Assembly: GCA_013697635.1 (NCBI GenBank)
Contig: JACCWM010000057.1
Location: 1-60,254 of the forward strand
Direction: 5' to 3'
DNA from: Lujinxingiaceae bacterium
GTDB taxonomy: Bacteria; Myxococcota_A; Bradymonadia; Bradymonadales; Bradymonadaceae
DNA length: 60,254 bases
Shown here one piece after another: positions 55,118 through 60,254 of the stretch. Below the pieces are notes generated by a model that saw only the letters and a program-made list of their open reading frames with translations, was not told the origin of the DNA and searched no databases. The first letter of the stretch is position 1. Each line of letters opens with the position of its first letter. The translations under genes and the position numbers were made by a program.

Positions 55118-55978
55118 CTAGACGCGCTCTTCCTCGACCGCGAGGAGGGACTCGAGATCGGGTTCGTCGGCGATCGGCAGCGGGTCGTGGTTTGGGGCGT
55201 CGTCTGTGGCGTTGGGGATGGCCGGGTCGGTGGTGCTCTCGGTGGTGCGCTGTTCGCCGGGGCGCGTCTTGGCGGCGCGGGCTTCGGCGGCCTGGAGGTT
55301 AGAGAGCAGGCGGCGGCGATCGTCGGCGGGGATGTCGATCAGGTTGAGCGTGGAGAGCAGGGTATTGATCACCTGAATCCAGCGGATGCGCGCCATGCGA
55401 AGGTCGTTGGCGCTGACGCGCGTCTCGTCGGTGTCGCCCCTCAAGGTCGAGCGCTCGGAGACCAGCTCGCCCATGACGGCGGCGTTTTCGAGCCAGGAGT
55501 CGAGGACTTGCTCGAGGTTCTGGGCGCCCATTTGGATCTGGCTGAGGACGTCGCGAATGGCCGGCGTGGCGCGCTCGGCGACGCGCACGGCGTTACCGGA
55601 CTGGTCGAGATAGCTCATCATGTTGATCGAAAGCCCTTCGGGCAAGAGGCTGTCGCGCGCCGCGATGAAGGGGGCGGCGAGCTCGGGGCTGGCGGCGCAG
55701 TCGGCCGCAGATTCCAGGCCGCGGTACATGCCACGCGCGACGCGGTCGTGGATCTGATCGCGGCGAGCGAGCTCGGCGATGATCTCCTGGAGGCGCTGGC
55801 GCAGCTCACCCTCGTCGCGCGAGAGCTTGACCAGGTTGGTCTTGGCAGCCTGGATGAGCACGATGAGGGCGGCGGTCAGAGCGTTGCGCTCGAGAATCGC
55901 GCGACGCACCGGGTTGTTGAGCAGGTCTTTGCTGACGGCGATCATTCCGGAGGTGGTGAGGCTTGCGCGGCTGGACAT
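55118..55978 (-). CDS. Helical protein of unknown function
   Basis: A 286-residue protein I do not recognise. It is mostly helical and soluble, with one mildly hydrophobic helix (ALTAALIVLIQAAK) and charged helices such as LRQRLQEIIAELARRDQ and LSQIQMGAQNLEQVLD. The C-terminal 50 residues are acidic and low in complexity. ATG 55978 has AGGAG at good spacing and is preferred over the longer frame. It has no signal, metal site or P-loop. Confidence 0.68.
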   Translation of the reverse strand: MSSRASLTTSGMIAVSKDLLNNPVRRAILERNALTAALIVLIQAAKTNLVKLSRDEGELRQRLQEIIAELARRDQIHDRVARGMYRGLESAADCAASPELAAPFIAARDSLLPEGLSINMMSYLDQSGNAVRVAERATPAIRDVLSQIQMGAQNLEQVLDSWLENAAVMGELVSERSTLRGDTDETRVSANDLRMARIRWIQVINTLLSTLNLIDIPADDRRRLLSNLQAAEARAAKTRPGEQRTTESTTDPAIPNATDDAPNHDPLPIADEPDLESLLAVEEERV

Positions 55979-56916
55979 GTCTTGCTCCTGTCGTTGGGTA
56001 ATGCCTGAAAGAATAGCCGACCCAACCAATGCACCAAAGGACGCAAAAACGCGCGACTTCAACGAGGCGGGACAGCAAACGTGAGGTTCCCCATACGACA
56101 TACAAGAACCCAGTACGCAAAAGCTGCCAATCGTCACATCTTTTGTCAAGCGCTCCAAAGCACAATTCTTAGCAACCGCCCCCAGATCCCCAAAACAACC
56201 TCGACCTGCCGCTCGAGCACTCCCGAAAACTTTTGACCCGCAGCGAAGTTCCCCGCACGCACTCCCGAGAGCCCCCTTGCCCTCTCGAACCCCCTAAAAA
56301 CAAAGCTTTTTTTCTCGCATCGACTATCGACCCGACCCCAAAATGCTCCTGAGCACCCCGGACCCGCATCGCTGCGCCATTTTGACCCCGCTCACGACCA
56401 TCTTTGACCCGGACCGACAGCGGATCGAGCACTCCGGACATCTTCGACCCCCACCTCCGTCCGCCTCCAGAGGTCTCCCGACTCCTCGCGACTCACCTCC
56501 GTCCGCCCCCCGAGCACGCCGCCCTGCTCGCCAGCAGCCTCAATCCGCCTCTCGAGAACGCCGCCCTCCTCAAAACACCTATGCAGCCGCCCCCAGAATG
56601 CTCTCGACTCCTCACATGGCGGGTCAATCCGCCTCGATAATGTTTTCGGGGCATGCGTTGGACGCGTCGAGGCGCAAAGGACGTGGAACAGCAAGCGTGG
56701 CGTAGGGGCCAACATCAGATGGTGGCTGGTTCAGCGCCAGGATACCATCACGGCACCGAGGAGGAGATCGCTGAGCTGAATTCCCGACGGTGTTTTAGTG
56801 AAGCGCTCTGCTTGGCGTTACCCGGATGATCGTCGAGCGTGGTAAACTCCAAAACTGACGTTACGCGCCATGAGATTTTTTGACTCGCCCAAACCGTTCT
56901 GAAACTTTAGAAGTAC
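55979..56916. other. 938-base gene-poor region with degenerate repeats
   Basis: No intact gene. The stretch 56160-56640 is dominated by drifting copies of a 42-base unit (listed separately). Both strands stay open there only because the unit length is a multiple of three. From 56700 to 56910 nothing is recognised, but it must contain the junction that removed the front of the ATPase gene. Confidence 0.6.
56390..56640 (-). repeat. 42-bp tandem repeat array
   Basis: Read on the minus strand, about six units start GGCGGA-TTGAGG or GGCGGA-CGGAGG and repeat every 42 bases, with GAGGAG and a CGGngtgCTC segment inside. The translated plus strand gives a 14-residue repeat (HLRPPPEVSRLLAT, HLRPPPEHAALLAS, SLNPPLENAALLKT); the minus strand gives RRTEVSREESGDLW and RRIEAAGEQGGVLG. 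Earlier and more decayed units reach to about 56190. The period equals that of the array at 160-440, but the unit sequence differs. Confidence 0.75.
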
Positions 56917-57435
56917 ATGGGCGAGACGGCCGCCAAATTGCGGCTCGTCTTCGAGGCGATGGCGCGCCAACGCGGTGTGTATCTCTTCGACGAATTCGAT
57001 GCTATCGGCTCGCAACGGGCCGCTACAAACGACGTCGGTGAGATTCGGCGAGTGCTCAATAGTTTTTTGCAACTGCTCGAAGACGAGGAGTCGACGAGCC
57101 TGGTGATCGGTGCGACCAATCACGTCGAGATGCTCGACCACGCGCTCTTTCGCCGCTTCGACGATGTCATTCGCTATGAGAACCCCGACGCTCGCCACGC
57201 CATCGAGATGATCCAGAACTACCTCGCGCCCTTCGCGCTCGAGGAGCTGGACTGGCAAACCCTTGGCGCCCTGGCCGAAGGCATGAGTTTTGCCGAGATT
57301 CGCCGCGCCTGCGAGGACGCCGCGAAAGACATGGTCATGGAAGACCGGCCGCACCTCGTCACCGCCGATCTCGTTTTGGCCTTGCAAGAGCGTTATAACT
57401 CCCTTCACCACAGCGCCCAATCTTCGCAATCATAG
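56911..57435 (+). pseudogene. 5'-truncated AAA ATPase, IetA-like
   Basis: About 174 residues of an AAA ATPase that should be about 350. The remaining part starts at KYMGETAAKLRLVFEAM, just after where the Walker A region would be, and keeps Walker B (GVYLFDEFDAIG), the sensor region (LVIGATNH), the Arg finger region (ALFRRFDDVIRY) and the helical C-terminal domain. A TAG stop lies directly before KYM in this frame and no Walker A is found upstream. This arrangement with the next gene resembles the IetA/IetS pair (ATPase plus subtilisin-like protease). As it stands it cannot bind ATP normally. Confidence 0.75.
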
Positions 57436-57461
57436 TGACCTAACCGGGGGAGCCAGCAGTC

Positions 57462-57929
57462 ATGGCAGACAATTCGAGACAGTTGAAACACTTCGTTCTC
57501 GCGAACACCGCAAGCTCGCATCCCTACGCCTACGTGGGCAGCGGCGGCTCCGCTGATTTTCAATGGACCAAGCCTCGCGCTCACGGAGTCGGGATTCTCG
57601 CTCAGATTCAGACTGTGAAGGCAGAACTCGAAGAGCTTGAGGAGCGGCGCAAACATCAAGGTCTGACTGATGTCAGCGCAGACCTCATCGAGTTTCGGGT
57701 GGAGATCACCCGCGCGCTTCCACTGGATAGCTTTGAGGATCTTCGAGCTGGAATCGAACTCGTCTCGTTCAAGATCGATGCAAGCGACTCGTCCTTTGGC
57801 ATCGCGACGGTTCATGTTCCCGAAGGAAAACTGGCTAAGTTCGAAGCCAAGCTCGAAGACTTCCTTAATCCAGACAAGGACTCCGCGAAGAGCGGCAATC
57901 CGCGGCCCTTACCTCGTCTATGGGCATGA
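57462..57929 (+). pseudogene. 3'-truncated subtilase N-terminal part, IetS-like
   Basis: A 155-residue open frame 26 bases after the ATPase remnant. It starts RQLKHFVLANTASSHPYAYV and contains KPRAHGVGILAQIQ, FEDLRAGIELVSFKID and ATVHVPEGKLAKFEAKLEDF. In my recollection these match the N-terminal region of the S8-family proteases paired with such ATPases. The frame ends soon after KSGNPR at about 57905, without any of the Asp/His/Ser catalytic motifs. The protease body has been lost, apparently where the minus-strand Sel1 gene now abuts. Confidence 0.6.
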
Positions 57930-58461
57930 GATGGCCCTTCTTGAGGCGCAAACCGACGCTGACGCAGGCTTCACCCGAGCCGTGACGGCATCCGTCAAGG
58001 AACAGGCGCAGCGCGCGTGCCTCGTCCACTTCGACGCCCACACCGTGCAGATAGAGCATCGCCAAATTGTTGCATCCGTCACCGTATTTTTGCTCGCAAG
58101 CATACGCATATAAGGTGCGCGCAGCGTCGAGATCGATGTGAACGCCCAGGCCCTCAGCCCAGGTGAGCGCGAGATTGTAGCAAGCCAATGCGTGGCCGCG
58201 CTGACAGCCCTTTCGAAAATAGGCGTGGGCCATCAAGAAATCGCCCGGCCGCTTTCGTTTGGCGTAAAACATCCCCGTCTCATGACAGCCCCGATCTGAC
58301 CAGCAGCGGACCGCTGGCACGACCTTCTTGCCGGCTGGCTCTCCGAGTGCCTCGGATTCTTGCGCCAACGGATGCGTTTGGGGCAAAGTCGCCGGCCCGC
58401 TGCTGCAAGCGCTTGCCAGAACTAGCCCGGCCAAGCTGATTCCAAGCCACCATGCTTTCAT
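57865..58461 (-). CDS. Sel1-repeat lipoprotein, possibly with altered C-terminus
   Basis: A 198-residue lipoprotein: signal LAGLVLASAC with Cys19, then Sel1/TPR-like repeats (YFRKGCQRGHALACYNLALT, YACEQKYGDGCNNLAMLYLH, LFLDGCRHGSGEACVSVGLR), each with conserved Cys pairs as in HcpA-type beta-lactamase-like proteins. GAGGAG precedes ATG 58461. The last 25 residues (PIDEVRAADCRSSRSPCLD) no longer look repetitive and overlap the truncated protease gene, so the true C-terminus may have been cut by the same rearrangement. Confidence 0.8.
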   Translation of the reverse strand: MKAWWLGISLAGLVLASACSSGPATLPQTHPLAQESEALGEPAGKKVVPAVRCWSDRGCHETGMFYAKRKRPGDFLMAHAYFRKGCQRGHALACYNLALTWAEGLGVHIDLDAARTLYAYACEQKYGDGCNNLAMLYLHGVGVEVDEARALRLFLDGCRHGSGEACVSVGLRLKKGHLMPIDEVRAADCRSSRSPCLD

Positions 58462-58622
58462 CGTTCTCCTCGCAGGCTCGCACCGTGGGCAAAGTCATCA
58501 CAGAACGACCACCCGCAGTGCTTGTTCCAAGGTGCTAGCTGTTAGGGAAACGGACCGTGAGACGCGCACGGCCCTGCTATTGTGTGGCATTGGCCAGGGG
58601 AGCCGTGCGTCGCAGCCCGTAA

Positions 58623-59540
58623 CTACCCTGGCGTGCCGTCGGCCATGGTGTCGTCGAGTTTTTGATCGTCGATCGCGGCCGGGCGTTTGTGGACGCCGAA
58701 ATAGTACATTGTGGCGGCGCCGGTCATGAACATGATCAGGCTGTAGATGCCGCCGGGGAGGGCCATCTCGCCCTGGCGTAGGATCGACGTCGCGATCACG
58801 ATGGCGAGCGTGCCGTTTTGGATTCCGGACTCGATCGAGATCGAGATCGCCTGCGGGGTCTTGAGGGCGAGCAGGCGCGCGCTGCCAAAGCCGATGAGCA
58901 TCATGATGATGTTCAAGGCAGCGGTGACGCCGCCGAGCGCGAGGAAGTGCTCGCGCAAGCCGTCGCGGTTGGCCAGGATCACGCCGGCCACGATCAGGGT
59001 GAAGATGATCGTCGAGCCCAGGCGCGCCGGGCGCTCCATGCGCTGGGCAAAGGCCGGCTTGAAGTGGCGCACGATCATGCCCAGCAGCACCGGCAACAGC
59101 GTGACCCCGGCGATCTGTCCGATCGTCTGCCCCAGCGGCACGTTCACCTCGCGCGACTCGCCCATGAAATAGTCCAGCGAAAGGACCAGGATCACCGGCA
59201 GAGTGAGCACCACCACCAGGCCGCTGATCGCCGTCAAGGTGATCGAGAGCGCCGTATCGCCGCGCGCCACGTAGGTGATCAGATTCGAGGTCACGCCACC
59301 TGGACAACAGGCGATCAGCATCAATCCCACCGCCATCGCCGGCGAAAGCTCAAAGGCAATCGCCAGCCCAAAGGCCACCACCGGCAAGAGCACGAGCTGA
59401 TTGAAAAGCCCGATTGCCACGGCCCTTGGAAAGACGACCACGCGTCTGAAATCGCCCACCACAAGCGACAAGCCCACACCCAACATGATGATGAACAACG
59501 ACAGGGGCAGGACCACCGACGTCAAAATGCTCTCTTCCAT
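58623..59540 (-). CDS. Bile acid:sodium symporter (BASS) family transporter
   Basis: A 305-residue membrane protein with about ten helices. BASS features: LMLIACCPGGVTSNLITYVA in the first crossover region and IESGIQNGTLAIVIATSIL in the second, with the ESGIQNG motif close to the canonical E(x)GxQN sodium site. These carriers import organic anions with Na+, but bacterial members have varied substrates such as pantoate or pyruvate-like acids. ATG 59540 is preferred over GTG 59546. Confidence 0.88.
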   Translation of the reverse strand: MEESILTSVVLPLSLFIIMLGVGLSLVVGDFRRVVVFPRAVAIGLFNQLVLLPVVAFGLAIAFELSPAMAVGLMLIACCPGGVTSNLITYVARGDTALSITLTAISGLVVVLTLPVILVLSLDYFMGESREVNVPLGQTIGQIAGVTLLPVLLGMIVRHFKPAFAQRMERPARLGSTIIFTLIVAGVILANRDGLREHFLALGGVTAALNIIMMLIGFGSARLLALKTPQAISISIESGIQNGTLAIVIATSILRQGEMALPGGIYSLIMFMTGAATMYYFGVHKRPAAIDDQKLDDTMADGTPG

Positions 59541-59648
59541 GATCACAGCCCTCGATTTGGAGGTTCAAGCCAACCTGAAGACGTAAAACACGGCTGCGTT
59601 GCCAACGCAAGACGTCTGACCCTGCGCGCTCGCTGTTCAACAATGCCA

Positions 59649-59755
59649 ACGGAAACGGAAAACGGAAACGAAAACGGAAACGGAAACGGAGACGGAAACG
59701 GAAACGTAAACGTAAACGGAAACGGAAACGTAAACGGAAACGGAAACGGAAACGG
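59649..59755. repeat. Hexanucleotide (ACGGAA)n microsatellite
   Basis: About 17-18 copies of ACGGAA with some ACGTAA, ACGAAA and ACGGAG variants lie between dnaX and the BASS gene. It is entirely intergenic; a frame through it would encode only Asn-Gly repeats. It is likely variable in copy number by slippage. Confidence 0.92.
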
Positions 59756-59767
59756 CCCTGTTTGGCG

Positions 59768-60254
59768 CTACTCGTCGAAGAGCTTGACTTGGACGCGGGG
59801 GTCTTCGGCGTCGAAGAGCTCCTGGGCGGCTTTGATGGTGGGGTTTTGGCGGATCTCTTCGATGAGGTTGTTGCGCCGGCGCAGGGTGTCCTCGTCGCGT
59901 TGTTGGGCGAGGGTGGTGTGGGCTGGGGGTTCGTCGTCGGTGAGGCGGCGCTCGATTTGGAGGCGGTAGGTGGGGCCGAAGTGGTGTTGGATGGTGGCCT
60001 GAATCATGGCGAGGCGCGGTTGATCCTCGGCGAAGGACATGTGGGCGTCGAGGAAGGAGAGGCGCACGAGGTCGGCGTCGAATTGCTCGAGGTAGGCGTG
60101 CTCGCAGATGCCGGCGGTGGGCATCTCCTGGTTTTGGCGGAGCTGGTGGACGAGGTATTTCCAGCGGGCTTGGGGGTCGGTGGGGGGGGCGTCTTCGTTC
60201 ACGTTCTCGATCACGTTCTCGATCACGTTCTCGATCACGTTCTCGATCACGTTC
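59768..60254 (-). CDS. dnaX: DNA polymerase III gamma/tau subunit, C-terminal part (partial)
   Basis: The last 160 or so residues of a gene running off the window's end. The segment WKYLVHQLRQNQEMPTAGIC then LVRLSFLDAHMSFAED and IQHHFGPTYRLQIERR resembles the C-terminal tau region of bacterial DnaX. The upstream visible part is a repeated IENV linker and an acidic NEDAPP segment. The clamp-loader ATPase domains would lie outside the window. The identification is fair rather than certain, because this region is poorly conserved. Confidence 0.62.
   Translation of the reverse strand, partial: NVIENVIENVIENVIENVNEDAPPTDPQARWKYLVHQLRQNQEMPTAGICEHAYLEQFDADLVRLSFLDAHMSFAEDQPRLAMIQATIQHHFGPTYRLQIERRLTDDEPPAHTTLAQQRDEDTLRRRNNLIEEIRQNPTIKAAQELFDAEDPRVQVKLFDE
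60196..60254. repeat. 12-bp tandem repeat inside the dnaX-like gene
   Basis: GTTCTCGATCAC repeats about 4.5 times up to the window end and encodes (Ile-Glu-Asn-Val)n on the minus strand. The array stays in frame and lengthens a linker before the C-terminal domain. It may continue outside the window. Confidence 0.9.

Noticed and set aside
56392-56715. 108-codon minus-strand frame with RRTEV repeats as a repeat protein
   Set aside because: The opposite strand is equally open with 14-residue repeats, and the 42-base unit length explains both; no start signal was found.

Overview
The window is a chromosomal segment of a GC-rich Gram-negative bacterium. A deltaproteobacterial-type lineage (Myxococcota or Bradymonadota-like) fits best. 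The reasons are large lipoproteins with RCC1 or PD40 beta-propellers, Cys-rich CGGCG-type modules, a sigma-54-type promoter in front of a Flp pilin gene, an RpoH-like sigma factor with a long N-terminus, and housekeeping genes (ychF, mfd, ileS, lspA, lgt, surA, pdxA, pssA, dnaX). This placement is inference from gene style, not from a search.

Layout. 1-493: a 41-42 bp minisatellite. 494-11279: an ion-transport block with a CPA2-type antiporter carrying a soluble regulatory tail (minus strand), divergent from a second antiporter, a 1516-residue antiporter/helical/P-loop NTPase fusion, an MscS channel and a histidine kinase. 11283-13424: an M48 membrane protease. 13627-15518: 2-aminomuconate deaminase and 2-aminomuconic semialdehyde dehydrogenase, two consecutive steps of aminophenol/3-hydroxyanthranilate breakdown. 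15549-17505: WYL, pentapeptide-repeat and coiled-coil proteins, divergent from ychF. 18915-22111: a gamma-glutamylcyclotransferase-like protein and a 14-repeat RCC1 lipoprotein. 22320-26414: an acyltransferase, then a uricolytic operon (allantoinase, allantoicase, OHCU decarboxylase, HIU hydrolase). 26467-36413: a minus-strand run with pssA, a membrane protein with three internal repeats, a crotonase, pdxA, surA, a PPIase-like lipoprotein and mfd. 36789-38351: two Flp-type pilins and a prepilin peptidase with sigma-54-like sites. 38356-42089: thiO, an outer-membrane barrel protein and a sigma factor. 42177-49682 (minus): lgt, lspA, ileS, rhomboid protease, thiD, amidohydrolase. 49821-51592: an MFS exporter and a small membrane protein. 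51645-55978: a PD40 propeller lipoprotein and an unknown protein. 56160-58461: a second 42 bp repeat field, then broken remains of what looks like an IetAS-type AAA ATPase/subtilase defence pair, next to a Sel1 lipoprotein. 58623-60254: a BASS transporter, a hexanucleotide repeat and the 3' end of dnaX.

The best candidate for an undescribed system is the ion-transport block. Two proton antiporters and one antiporter fused to a long helical region and a STAND/AAA-like NTPase with a possible winged-helix end sit beside an MscS channel and a histidine kinase with a degenerate receiver. This looks like a nucleotide-gated ion-flux or turgor module. The second most interesting region is the eroded defence locus between repeat arrays near 56-58 kb. 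Coordinates of starts were chosen by ribosome-binding sites, overlaps and family length; no database search was possible.
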